From Terriglobales bacterium (lineage in GTDB: Bacteria; Acidobacteriota; Terriglobia; Terriglobales; Acidobacteriaceae): 64,000 bases of DNA. Position 1 is the stretch's first letter. Every line of letters starts with the position of its first letter. Below the pieces are notes generated by a model. The model was not told where the DNA came from. It did no database searches and saw nothing but the letters and a program-made list of their open reading frames with translations. The translations under genes and the position numbers were made by a program. Shown here in pieces: positions 1 to 7,671 of this stretch. The DNA is taken from the NCBI GenBank assembly GCA_025980765.1, contig JAICXB010000003.1, forward strand, positions 1 to 64,000. Reading direction: 5' to 3'.

Positions 1-97
1 CGAAAACTCGCGTCATGGGGTCACGAGCACAAATCCAGCCATACATCAGGGCTTCACGCTGTGTAACTCCACAACTGCATTAGGGATAGCGCGCGGC

Positions 98-880
98 TTG
101 CTGGGAAACTGTGTCAGGTCACGTTGTACCGGCAAAGAACGAGACGGCGAGTCCGGGTTGGATTACTTTGGGGCCCGCTTCTACAGCTCAAACCAGGGCC
201 GCTGGATCATTCCGGACTGGAGCGCTTCGCCGGAGCCAGTGCCCTATGCCGACCTCTCCGATCCGCAGTCGCTCAATCTATACGGATACGTTCATAACAA
301 TCCTCTGCACCGCACTGATGCGGACGGGCACTGTGATGTGGACGGAGAACACCACGGATCCATTTGGTGTGCAGCGCATTTTTTTGGGATTACGGAGACT
401 CAGAAGGAGCATAAGGCGGAGCAAGAAAAAGAGAAACAACTGCAAGAGCAGCAACAGCGGGCAAAGGCTGCATGGGAGAAGCAGCATCCTGGCCAATCGT
501 ATGCTTTACATCAGCTGAACCTTTCAATGCAGCTGACGCCTATGGCTGGATTTGGACTGATAGGTGAGGGTGCCGAAGCTGCGGAGGGCATTCAAGTCAC
601 AGAAAGCGGGCTGACTCATGTGCTAGCTCGCCACACTATTGGAGGGGCAACAACCGCAGGAAAGAGCATTTTTGCTCTCGGAGAGGATATTCCTGGGCTA
701 ATTAAGGCCGCAGAGTCTGTTGCGCCGGCGCAAGCGGAGAATGGCAATTTAGTGAGAGTTATTGATGCTGGGCGAGTAATCGGAACCGATGTCACGACGG
801 GACAGCCAACATCGATTTATACAGTCGTTACGAATTCGGCTAACGAGCTAGTGACTGCGCATCCCGGAGCGCCTAGATGA
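98..880 (+). CDS. Orphan Rhs tip with C-terminal RNase-like toxin domain
   Basis: The first recognisable part, from base 120 on, is the end of an Rhs core: TGKERDGESGLDYFGARFY, a GRW segment, then LNLYGYVHNNPL and DADG, the usual Rhs hinge. After a Gln/Glu-rich coiled linker (residues about 110-135) comes a variable C-terminus (about residue 155 to the end) with HVLARH, a SIF motif, TGQPTSIYTVV and VTAHPG near the end. This His/Thr/Tyr arrangement resembles BECR-fold RNase toxins of contact-dependent inhibition systems; that fold assignment is inference. The frame is open from base 2, so the TTG at 98 is only a nominal start and the window edge may cut the gene. The residues before TGKERD do not look like Rhs core, which suggests a displaced tip. 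The next gene, 12 bases on, is the likely immunity gene. Confidence 0.7.
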   Translation: MLGNCVRSRCTGKERDGESGLDYFGARFYSSNQGRWIIPDWSASPEPVPYADLSDPQSLNLYGYVHNNPLHRTDADGHCDVDGEHHGSIWCAAHFFGITETQKEHKAEQEKEKQLQEQQQRAKAAWEKQHPGQSYALHQLNLSMQLTPMAGFGLIGEGAEAAEGIQVTESGLTHVLARHTIGGATTAGKSIFALGEDIPGLIKAAESVAPAQAENGNLVRVIDAGRVIGTDVTTGQPTSIYTVVTNSANELVTAHPGAPR

Positions 881-892
881 AGGAGAGTTGAA

Positions 893-1189
893 ATGCCCTG
901 GAACGTTCGTCTTGAGGACGAGAATGGAGAAGTTCTTGAGGAGGTATTGACCATTTTCGGCTTCATTCCTAAATCCCAGCAAGGGGGTTTTGTCTTACTT
1001 AGTTCCGTCGATCCGTATGGAGATACCACATTCAACCGACCTCAGATGCAATTGTTTCTTGACGAATGGCAGAAACTGGAGAATGCAGCAAAGGAAAATT
1101 CGCAGCTAGAGAAATGGAACGCAGTGAAAGTCCTATCCCTGCGTTGTCAATCAGAACCCCACACCTATCTCAAGTTCGTGGGCGACTAG
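893..1189 (+). CDS. Probable immunity protein for the upstream Rhs toxin
   Basis: This gene encodes a small acidic protein of 98 residues (starts MPWNVRLEDENGE) with no signal peptide or membrane segment. It begins 12 bases after the Rhs-tip stop and has a clear ribosome-binding site (AAGGAGAG) just before the ATG, so it is translated in its own right. I do not recognise a named family. Position, size, acidity and cytosolic character fit an immunity protein that binds and neutralises the toxin domain encoded just upstream; this is inference from polymorphic-toxin gene order. The longer overlapping frame that begins at 1066 is not its competitor, because the Rhs-like residues of that frame start only after this gene ends. 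Confidence 0.7.
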   Translation: MPWNVRLEDENGEVLEEVLTIFGFIPKSQQGGFVLLSSVDPYGDTTFNRPQMQLFLDEWQKLENAAKENSQLEKWNAVKVLSLRCQSEPHTYLKFVGD

Positions 1190-1194
1190 TCAAC

Positions 1195-2718
1195 GTGAAC
1201 ACGCGGCGACCTGACCTGGGCCGTTCAAGCCGACATGTCGGCACCTACACCGTGGGGGAGCCCACTCGCAATCAGAGCTTCGGCTATGACGATCTCAACC
1301 GCCTCACCCTGGCCACGCAAGCCGACGGCGCCTTCAATCAGACCTTCACCATCGATCCATGGGGCAACACCCAGCAGTCGGGAACGTGGAACTTCCAGCA
1401 ATCGTTCACGGCCGCCAATCAGATTCAGGGCTATCCGTATGATGGCGCCGGCGACCTGCTTAGCGACGGCTTCAGTAACTACGGTTATGACGCCGAGCAC
1501 CGCCTCACGAGCGCGACCAGAATCTTGGATGGACTGCAATCAACCTACACCTACGGTCCCGATGGCGATCGCGTGAGAAAGGACACGGGCGGCAGCTTCA
1601 CCGAGTACATCTACTTCGCCGGTGAACCGATCGCGGAGAAGACCCCCAGCGGCTGGACCGACTACATCTTTGCGGGAGACCAGCGCATCGCCCTAGCCAC
1701 GGGAAGCACCAGCGCCGGCACGCAGTTCTATCACGCGGATCATCTTGGCAGCGAGCGCATGATGACCGACGCGGCAGGCAATGTGATCTCCAACTGCCTG
1801 TTCGCCCCATTTGGTCAACAGGTCTCGTGTTCGCCTGACAATCCCGCGAATCATTACAAGTTCACCGGCAAAGAGAGGGATGGCGAGAGCGGCCTGGATT
1901 TCATGGAAGCCCGCTACTACGGATCGAGCATGGGCAGGTTCATGAGTCCAGACCCCTTAGGTGGGCACTATGAAGACCCCCAGACGTTGAATCGGTATAG
2001 CTACGTTCGGAACAATCCTCTCAATCTGTCCGATCCTACTGGTCTGGACTTCAATCTCCAGTGCACGCAGACGAAGGACAACGCTTCAACCTGCCAGGGT
2101 GGAGTTGTGGGCACGACGACCACAACGACAGACGCGAACGGCAACACAACTTCTACCTTTACGCCAACCGTCGTGACGAGCGCTTCTTTGCAAGACCCGA
2201 ATAGCGGCAACACGGCGACCGTGAACCAGAATGGTGTGCAGATCACGACGGGTGGCCAGGCCTATCAAGGTCAATTCATCAGCAACACGCCCGCAGCGGA
2301 TATCCAGGGCAGCGGCGAGTTGAAAGATTTCAATTTCCACGTCGATGGCAACTGCGGTGGAACGTGCATGAGTTCCGGTGAATGGAGTTATCACGGTTCG
2401 CTGAATGACGCGCGTGCCCTGCTGTATCAGAGAGGTTCGTTCACAATTCCGTTCGAGGACATGCGTGCAGGCTTCGGCTTCGGTGCGCATCCCTTCTCAA
2501 CACAGCATCGTTTCGGAGGAGCTGACTGCTCGTTCTTCTCCTGCCCGAACTCCCCACATCTGTCGGTTGCGTACGATCCAGGAACCTCAAATTACCTAGC
2601 CGCAGTTAAGCAGGAGCCGAAGGCAAACGTACCGCAAACATCGAATGGAGGCTTCCACGTCGATTTCCATGCTGATTGGCTAGGCCACGCCAAAGACGTG
2701 AGCAACAATCCGCAATGA
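1195..2718 (+). CDS. Rhs core fragment with variable C-terminal tip, N-terminus missing
   Basis: YD-repeat and Rhs-core motifs run in order: FGYDDLNRLTLA, DPWGN, YGYDAEHRLTSA, YGPDGDRVRKD, YHADHLGSERMMTDAAGN, FAPFGQQ, the junction KFTGKERDGESGLDF, SPDPLGG, LNRYSYVRNNPLNLSDPTG. The hinge lies near base 2040. The remaining 225 or so residues form a private tip, first Thr-rich then with a GGFHVDFHADWLGHA end that I cannot assign. Complete Rhs proteins exceed 1000 residues and carry a secretion-related N-terminus; here the homology starts abruptly about 50 bases after the immunity gene. The GTG at 1195 has no good ribosome-binding site, so this may be an unexpressed reserve cassette that joins a full Rhs gene by recombination. 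Its stop overlaps the start region of the next small ORF. Confidence 0.7.
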   Translation: MNTRRPDLGRSSRHVGTYTVGEPTRNQSFGYDDLNRLTLATQADGAFNQTFTIDPWGNTQQSGTWNFQQSFTAANQIQGYPYDGAGDLLSDGFSNYGYDAEHRLTSATRILDGLQSTYTYGPDGDRVRKDTGGSFTEYIYFAGEPIAEKTPSGWTDYIFAGDQRIALATGSTSAGTQFYHADHLGSERMMTDAAGNVISNCLFAPFGQQVSCSPDNPANHYKFTGKERDGESGLDFMEARYYGSSMGRFMSPDPLGGHYEDPQTLNRYSYVRNNPLNLSDPTGLDFNLQCTQTKDNASTCQGGVVGTTTTTTDANGNTTSTFTPTVVTSASLQDPNSGNTATVNQNGVQITTGGQAYQGQFISNTPAADIQGSGELKDFNFHVDGNCGGTCMSSGEWSYHGSLNDARALLYQRGSFTIPFEDMRAGFGFGAHPFSTQHRFGGADCSFFSCPNSPHLSVAYDPGTSNYLAAVKQEPKANVPQTSNGGFHVDFHADWLGHAKDVSNNPQ

Positions 2719-2729
2719 GGGGAGGAGCG

Positions 2730-3080
2730 ATGGCAACCGCAGTACTTCTAGTGCTCCTAGTGGCGGCGTTCGTGGGTATCCTGTACGCATGGATAATGGG
2801 ACGCGGCCAGGTCCGGAGCGTGGAGCTACCAGCATGGCGGCGAAGAGTTGCGATGGTTGGTCTTATCGCCGTTACTTTAGCGGGGGCGCTCTTCATCTGT
2901 TTCTGGACGCCGCTGTTCCGAAATGACGCGCTGCTTGTGCGGTGGGTGCGAATCGAACTGCTTCTAACGCTTCTTGCGATTCCATGTGTACTCGCAGCAA
3001 AAGGGGCGTCGCGTTGGTGGTTGCTCCTGTCATCCGTTGTCCTGATGATCGGGAGTTTTTTTACTGCGCCGACTCCGTGA
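2730..3080 (+). CDS. Small four-helix membrane protein, possible Rhs-associated immunity protein
   Basis: The protein is about 116 residues (MATAVLLVLLVAAFVG...), with four hydrophobic stretches at roughly residues 3-22, 40-58, 70-88 and 92-108, separated by short basic or aromatic loops such as ELPAWRRR. The ATG at 2730 follows a strong GGGGAGGAG ribosome-binding site; an ATG at 2715 overlapping the Rhs stop (ATGA) is an alternative. I do not recognise the family. It follows an Rhs tip directly and sits where an immunity gene is expected, and several polymorphic toxins that attack membranes have multi-helix immunity proteins. That role is inference only. Confidence 0.55.
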   Translation: MATAVLLVLLVAAFVGILYAWIMGRGQVRSVELPAWRRRVAMVGLIAVTLAGALFICFWTPLFRNDALLVRWVRIELLLTLLAIPCVLAAKGASRWWLLLSSVVLMIGSFFTAPTP

Positions 3081-3109
3081 CAACGAACGCGAGTGTTTCA
3101 AGAGGAACC

Positions 3110-3613
3110 ATGTCGAATCTACGCCCAATTTGGAGTTGGCTAGTGATTGCCCTCTTAACTGCTGGTATCGCAGCACAGGCGTTCGCCCAAGCGACCTCGA
3201 CATCGGAGGAGCGGGCGCATTGGGCTGAAGTTACTCACAAGCTAGAGAGCAATCCGCTAGACGGGAATGTGAGCCAGGAAGGTGACAAGGTGCTCCAGCG
3301 GGTCATGGAGGTACATGACTTCCACGTACCGTCGTGCGTAGCGTTCTTCACCGAGTTCAACACGATGAAGTACACCTACGCGCACACGATCATGCGGCAG
3401 TTCATGCTCAGCAGTGCCGCTTACCTGATCGAGAATGCAGACAAAGCGAATGACCGCAATGCAATGAATCAGGCGGCAATCGAAAGCGTACTGAAGACCT
3501 ACGCCGCGATCCTCCAGCAGAAACCGGGCGCCAGAAGCAAAACCCTCGACGATCTACTCCAAAAACAGAAACAGAGCAAGCTGGCCGATTACGTCCAAAA
3601 GAAATGCCCATAG
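3110..3613 (+). CDS. Secreted protein of unknown function
   Basis: The product is 167 residues with a clean signal peptide: SNLRPIWSWLVIALL hydrophobic core and a cleavage-like AFAQA near residue 28. The mature part is mostly helical and polar, with two cysteines (VPSCVAFF and the terminal KKCP) and a Lys/Gln-rich end. The ATG at 3110 has AGAGGAA upstream and was preferred to the longer open frame, whose extra N-terminus looks non-coding. I do not recognise the family. Its 3' end overlaps the next ORF by 10 bases. Confidence 0.6.
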   Translation: MSNLRPIWSWLVIALLTAGIAAQAFAQATSTSEERAHWAEVTHKLESNPLDGNVSQEGDKVLQRVMEVHDFHVPSCVAFFTEFNTMKYTYAHTIMRQFMLSSAAYLIENADKANDRNAMNQAAIESVLKTYAAILQQKPGARSKTLDDLLQKQKQSKLADYVQKKCP

Positions 3614-3957
3614 GTGACGAGATATGGGTGGGCCTCTTTTACAAAGAAAGATCAGATCGATGCTCTAAAGGAGCGGCTTGCGCAGATCCATCGAAGGACA
3701 ACTGGGCCGGCCCCAATGGAATGGGGCCGCCGACAGGCACTGGTGACTGGAGGGCGGCTGTTCACGACTACAACTTCAGCACCAACGGCATCACAATCGG
3801 CAGTTATTTCAATCCACACTTGTCGCCTGCTACATCGAAGGCAATGATCCAAAGCAATATGCAATTGATGAAGACTGGAGGCTTCCAAGGTGCCAAGGAG
3901 AAGGGATTCTTCGGAGTCGTGAATGCGTTCCAATGGTACGCGAACAGTTGGAAGTAG
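3604..3957 (+). CDS. Small phospholipase A2-like or Rhs-tip-like protein
   Basis: This is a 117-residue protein with no signal peptide. Residues 36-60 read GPNGMGPPTGTGDWRAAVHDYNF. The glycine/proline run followed by a His-Asp pair resembles the loop and HD catalytic dyad of bacterial phospholipase A2-like domains found at the tips of Rhs and related toxins; the usual flanking cysteines are absent, so catalysis is doubtful. The end is a helix rich in Gln and Lys and then an aromatic tail (FQWYANSWK). The start at 3604 lies inside the preceding gene. It could be a detached toxin tip whose Rhs core has been lost, which suits a region containing three Rhs remnants. Function is not established. 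Confidence 0.5.
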   Translation: MPIGDEIWVGLFYKERSDRCSKGAACADPSKDNWAGPNGMGPPTGTGDWRAAVHDYNFSTNGITIGSYFNPHLSPATSKAMIQSNMQLMKTGGFQGAKEKGFFGVVNAFQWYANSWK

Positions 3958-3964
3958 GTGCATC

Positions 3965-4486
3965 GTGAAATGTTGGACTAAGGTCGCAGCGCTCCTGCTC
4001 TTTATCGCTTCCATCCAGGGGAGCGCTCAATCGGTACCTGAAGGCCATGGGGCAGCGCAGGAAACTCAGGCGCGCGGCTTCTGGACCGACCCATCCACGG
4101 GTCTGATGTGGGCTGCGAGGGACAACGGTAAAGACTTGAGTTGGAAAGGTGCGGTGAACTACTGCCGTGATCTCCGGTTGGCCGGGTACTCGGACTGGAG
4201 GCTAGCGACACGTGCTGAGTTGGGAGCGATCTACGACCGCAATGCCAATGCTCCCGGATTAGCTGGTTCGGGCAAAGACAATCTCTTTACTTATCATGTG
4301 AAGGGTAATCTGTTCCTTACCGGGGATGAGTGGAGCAGTGAGCGCAGATACGATGATCGCAAACATCCTGATGGCTACGGGTGGTATTTCGACTTCAACG
4401 AAGGAAGGTCAGACAACCAGCCAAGCGGGTTCCCTTACCCCCATTCCCTCATGCGTGCGTTATGTGTGCGCGGTTCCCAGAAATAG
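3965..4486 (+). CDS. Secreted DUF1566 (Lcl C-terminal-like) domain protein
   Basis: The product has about 173 residues. The GTG at 3965 gives a good signal peptide (MKCWTKVAALLLFIASIQG, SAQS cleavage region). The mature part has the DUF1566 pattern: FWTDPSTGLMWA, a W-x-A-x-x-YC segment (WKGAVNYCRDL), then the hallmark AGYSDWRLATRAELGAIYD, a SSE segment and a C-terminal LCVRG. The domain occurs in many secreted bacterial proteins and its biochemical role is unknown. A hairpin suited to termination follows the stop. An ATG at 3923 in the same frame is possible but would destroy the signal peptide. Confidence 0.75.
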   Translation: MKCWTKVAALLLFIASIQGSAQSVPEGHGAAQETQARGFWTDPSTGLMWAARDNGKDLSWKGAVNYCRDLRLAGYSDWRLATRAELGAIYDRNANAPGLAGSGKDNLFTYHVKGNLFLTGDEWSSERRYDDRKHPDGYGWYFDFNEGRSDNQPSGFPYPHSLMRALCVRGSQK

Positions 4487-4495
4487 AATTCCATG

Positions 4496-4517
4496 GAGGC
4501 CGCCGCAAGGCGGCCTC
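4496..4517 (+). terminator. Hairpin after the DUF1566 gene
   Basis: Nine perfect base pairs (GAGGCCGCC with GGCGGCCTC) close on a GCAA tetraloop ten bases after the stop codon. No long T run follows, so efficiency is uncertain. Confidence 0.55.
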
Positions 4518-4535
4518 TGCTGCGTCTTAGGGCGG

Positions 4536-4695
4536 GTTGATGCTGCGGGTCGAATGCGAGTGGCACGGTGACCTGCAATCGCTCGTCCGCGTCCTTCGGC
4601 CAGCAAGTTTCGTGCTCGCCGGACAACCCGGCGAACCACTACAAGTTCACCCACAAAGAACGGGATAGTGAAAGCGGGCTGGATAATTTCGGCGT
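4536..4695 (+). pseudogene. Decayed Rhs core-tip junction (third copy)
   Basis: One frame reads SFGQQVSCSPDNPANHYKF, then THKERDSESGLDNFG, nearly residue-for-residue the segment FGQQVSCSPDNPANHYKFTGKERDGESGLDF of the Rhs fragment at about 1810-1905. The DNA is also alike. Upstream similarity (a DAAG motif near 4537) is in a shifted frame, and downstream the frame ends after LSSLRA at 4732 without a hinge or tip. It has no start, no ribosome-binding site and no full domain, so it is a relic of an Rhs gene. Confidence 0.75.
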
Positions 4696-4768
4696 TTTCG
4701 AGTGGCCTCCTCTTTCTTCTCTTCGTGCGTGACGCACTCCTTCCGGTTTCGTCGCGTTCCGCCGACCA

Positions 4769-6232
4769 CTAGCTTTTTCTTCTCTGAATCGTGCTCGTAG
4801 CCGCATGTACCAATGCTGCGGCTCCCGCGCGCACCGTGGCTTCATCGAGCGCGCCAAATCGAAGCAGGAGGCCATCATCACTTCGGTGAGCTACGCGATA
4901 GGCGCTGAGCAACGCCAGCTCCAACCCGCTACTTGCCGCAACTGAACGCACGTAGTCGCCTCGCTCATGTCGCACCAGGAGATGCATGCCAGCGGGATTG
5001 CCTGCCCAGCTCCAGCCTAGACGCCGGAGTGGCGCCAGGCTTTCGATCAGAGCGGTGCGCTTGGTTCCATAGACGCTGCGCATGCGGCGCAGGTGCGACG
5101 AGAAGTGTCCCTCATCCATCAACAGGCTCATGGCCATTTGTTGCAGGGCCGGCGTAAAGCCGTCGAGCTGTGTACGAAGGTTGGCCAGCGGCTCGACAAG
5201 TCCTTCCGGCAACACCGCGTATGCCAGGCGCAGAGAGACAAACATGGACTTGTTCAGCGTGCCGACATACAGAACCCGCGCATGGGAATCGAGCGCATGC
5301 AGCGCTGTGAGCGGCTGTCCTTCGTAGCGGAACTCGCCATCGTAGTCGTCTTCCACAATCCACGATTTGTTCTGCGCTGCCCATTCAAGAAGCGAGATGC
5401 GGCGCTCCAGGCTCAGCGCCACGCCGCTGGGATACTGATGTGTGGGCGTGACGTAAGCGAGCCGCGCGCGCGGGGAGCGGCGAATACCAGCATCGACGCG
5501 AATGCCTTCATCGTCCACGGCAACCGGCGTGATTTTTGCGCCCGCGAGCGTGAATGCTGCGCGCGCGCCGAGGTAGCAGGGGTCCTCGATCCAGACCGGA
5601 TCGCCGCGATCGAGCAGCAGTACCGAAATGGCATTGAGCGCCTGCTGCGAGCTGTTGAAGACGATAACCTGGCCGGCGTGACAGCGTATCCCGCGAAACT
5701 GAGCCAAGTAACGCGCGATGGCCGCGCGCAGATTCGGCAAGCCGCGCGGATCGGCAAAGGTGAGCGCATTGCGCCCGAGCTCGCGCGCGGCCCGCGCCTG
5801 CATGCGCAGCCACGTCTTCCACGGAAACTCGCTGGTATCGGCCACTCCCGCATTGAACGCACGCAGCCGCTCCGGCTCGCGGCAGGCGGCATTGGCCGCA
5901 ATCCGAGCCCCTCGGCGCGAAGCTGTAACCGGAGCTCGCTGAGCGCGATTGCGCGATGCCGGCGCGCTCAAACGCGACATGGTGCTGGTCACAAACGTGC
6001 CACGTCCGACGGCACGATGGAGGAAGCCTTCGTCGGTCAACTGTGCGAAGACCTCTTCCAGCATTCCGCGGGAGACGCCGTAGTCCGCTGCAGCCTGCCG
6101 GGTGGAAGGAAGCCGTTCGCCGGGAGCGAGAACGCCATCCAGCACCGCAGATCGCAGAGTGCGATACAGGTCGCCGCGGCGCACGCGGACTGCGCGAATT
6201 GGTGGAAGCAGCGCTCCTCGCGATCTACGCAT
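4769..6232 (-). CDS. MocR/PdxR-type regulator (GntR HTH fused to aminotransferase-like domain)
   Basis: The product has 487 residues. Residues about 15-85 are a GntR winged helix (GERLPSTRQAAADYGVSRGML, then GRGTFV). Residues about 120-480 are a fold-type I aminotransferase-like domain with NSSQQALNAI, EDPCYLG, VEDDYDGEFRYEG and the PLP lysine K328 in VGTLNKSM. Such proteins are transcription factors that sense PLP or an amino compound; the best known activate pyridoxal phosphate synthesis, but no pdx genes are nearby, so the target is open. It is divergent from the thioredoxin-like gene, sharing a 97-base gap with a palindrome, and may regulate it. The start has GGAGAG upstream. Confidence 0.9.
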   Translation of the reverse strand: MRRSRGALLPPIRAVRVRRGDLYRTLRSAVLDGVLAPGERLPSTRQAAADYGVSRGMLEEVFAQLTDEGFLHRAVGRGTFVTSTMSRLSAPASRNRAQRAPVTASRRGARIAANAACREPERLRAFNAGVADTSEFPWKTWLRMQARAARELGRNALTFADPRGLPNLRAAIARYLAQFRGIRCHAGQVIVFNSSQQALNAISVLLLDRGDPVWIEDPCYLGARAAFTLAGAKITPVAVDDEGIRVDAGIRRSPRARLAYVTPTHQYPSGVALSLERRISLLEWAAQNKSWIVEDDYDGEFRYEGQPLTALHALDSHARVLYVGTLNKSMFVSLRLAYAVLPEGLVEPLANLRTQLDGFTPALQQMAMSLLMDEGHFSSHLRRMRSVYGTKRTALIESLAPLRRLGWSWAGNPAGMHLLVRHERGDYVRSVAASSGLELALLSAYRVAHRSDDGLLLRFGALDEATVRAGAAALVHAATSTIQRRKS

Positions 6233-6250
6233 GGTTAGCTCTCCAAATGG

Positions 6251-6274
6251 TCCGATTCCAATAGGGAAATCGGA
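6251..6274. promoter_or_regulatory. Palindrome in the MocR/thioredoxin divergent gap
   Basis: TCCGATT and AATCGGA form perfect 7-base arms around 10 bases, centred in the gap between the two divergent genes. The position suits an operator for the MocR-type regulator, which might control itself and the thioredoxin-like gene. Binding is inference. Confidence 0.4.
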
Positions 6275-6329
6275 TCTGGAACTCAGACCAATGTTAACTT
6301 ACGATGCTTTGGAGTGATGGAGCTAAAGA

Positions 6330-7640
6330 GTGAAAAAAGTCCTCATCTTGATCTTGCTGTGCGCTTCGCTGACGCCGGCGTTCGCAGCCGGCAAGGGCCT
6401 GCCATTCATTGCCGACGATTATGGCAAGGCCCTGGCGCAAGCGAAGCAGCAGAACCTGCCGATATTCGTCGAGTGCTGGGCGCCATGGTGATCCACCTGC
6501 CGCCTGATGCGAGCCGTGTTGGCGCAAGCCGACCTCGCCAGGTACGCCGGACAGTTTGTCTGGCTGGAGCTCAACTACGACAATCCGAACAATCGCGCGT
6601 TTCTGACGAAGTACGGGGCAAGCGCCACGCCTACATTCTTCGTGATCGATTCCCAAAAAGAATCTGTAGCGGCCACACAAACCGGCGCGATGTCGCTGCC
6701 CGAATTGAAGAACTTCCTCGATCGGGGCGCCAAGACCGTCCGGGCCGGCGGACAAGCTCCGGCGGATGCTGCGCTCGTCAGAGGTGATGCTCTCCTGGCT
6801 CAGCACCCAGCAGAGGCAGTGAAGGCATACCAGCAAGCCCTTGGGATGGCGGCGCCTACGTGGCCAAAGCGCGGGCTGGCCGCGGCCTCACTCGTCGCAG
6901 CGCTGCAGGCCTATCACCAGCGGCAGCAATGTTCGGAAACCGCCGCAGCCGAAGCCGCTCACATGGAACGCGATTCCGTCTTTGGACGAACCGTCATGAC
7001 GGGCATGTGGTGCCTCGTCTCTCCCGGTCCTGCTCCGTGGTCCAAGGCGGCAGCGGCAAAACTGGAACCCCTGGCGGACGAAGCACTGCAATTGCGCACC
7101 ACCGTCCGCGATCATCGCGACGAGCTCTATCGCACGCTCATGTATCTCGCATTGTCCCAAAATGACACGGCAACAGCAACCAAGTTGGGCGACCGCTGGC
7201 TGGACGAACTCGATGCCATTAAACCGGCCAACGATGAAGAGCGCTCGGCAGTGGACATCGCGCGCGTCGAAGAAATTCAAACCTACGGCGATCCGGCGCG
7301 AATCCTACCGGCGCTGATCGCGTCGGAGCGCGCCATGCCCGGCAACTACAACGCTTCACTCCGAGTCGCCCAAATGGAGAGTGCGGCGAAGCATTACGAC
7401 CAGGCAATCGACGCCTGCGATCGCGGCCTCAGTCGCTCTCCAGGCGCAGCCGGCCGCTCCTGGCTACTGCGCACGAAGGCCGATGCTCTGATGCAAAAGG
7501 GACGAACCGAAGAAGCTCATCAGGCCCTCGAGCAGGCGCTGGAGGCTGCACACGCGATTCCCAACCAGCACTCGCGCGAGACGAACAGCAGAATGATCCA
7601 TGCCCTGCTGGCGCAATCCTCCGGCAGCGCGCAAAAGTAG
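6330..7640 (+). CDS. Periplasmic thioredoxin-like protein with in-frame TGA at the CxxC site; candidate selenoprotein
   Basis: From the GTG at 6330 (GGAG 7 bases upstream) the frame gives a signal peptide (KKVLILILLCASLTPAFA), then PIFVECWAPW, a TGA at codon 54 (6489-6491), then STCRLMRAVL, the thioredoxin middle (QFVWLELNYDNPNNRAF, ASATPTFFVID) and a TPR-like helical C-terminus up to residue 436. In homologues as I know them the TGA position is the first cysteine of the redox motif CxxC after WAPW. Here it reads UxxC, the classic selenoprotein arrangement, and a long hairpin follows directly. Both sides of the TGA are intact and in one frame. The next ATG (6507) would give a protein lacking the active site. 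Alternatives are a nonsense mutation or a base error; reading as selenocysteine needs selA, selB and selC elsewhere in the genome. Confidence 0.75.
6503..6542 (+). promoter_or_regulatory. SECIS-like hairpin downstream of the in-frame TGA
   Basis: The 40 bases fold into one long interrupted stem: CCTG with CAGG, a 2-base bulge, GCGAG with CTCGC, a 4-base bulge, then GTTGGC with GCCGAC around a GCAA loop, 15 pairs in all including one G-U. The apical loop starts with G and lies 32 bases after the TGA, within the 16-37 base spacing I recall for bacterial SECIS models. It lies inside coding sequence, as bacterial SECIS elements do. Function would be SelB binding and selenocysteine insertion. Confidence 0.6.
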
Positions 7641-7671
7641 TTGCGAATGTGCGAATGTACTTGTAAGGCCG

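Noticed and set aside
1066-1194. Upstream part of the second Rhs frame
   Set aside because: It overlaps the immunity gene in another frame and has no Rhs motif; the Rhs text starts after 1195.
5093-6238. Long plus-strand frame of 381 codons opposite the MocR gene
   Set aside because: It is antisense to a clear regulator in high-GC DNA, lacks recognisable motifs and a ribosome-binding site.
6330-7640. Thioredoxin-like gene as a simple pseudogene
   Set aside because: Only one stop, precisely at the redox cysteine, with an intact remaining frame and a SECIS-like stem, so a selenoprotein fits better; it remains the main alternative.
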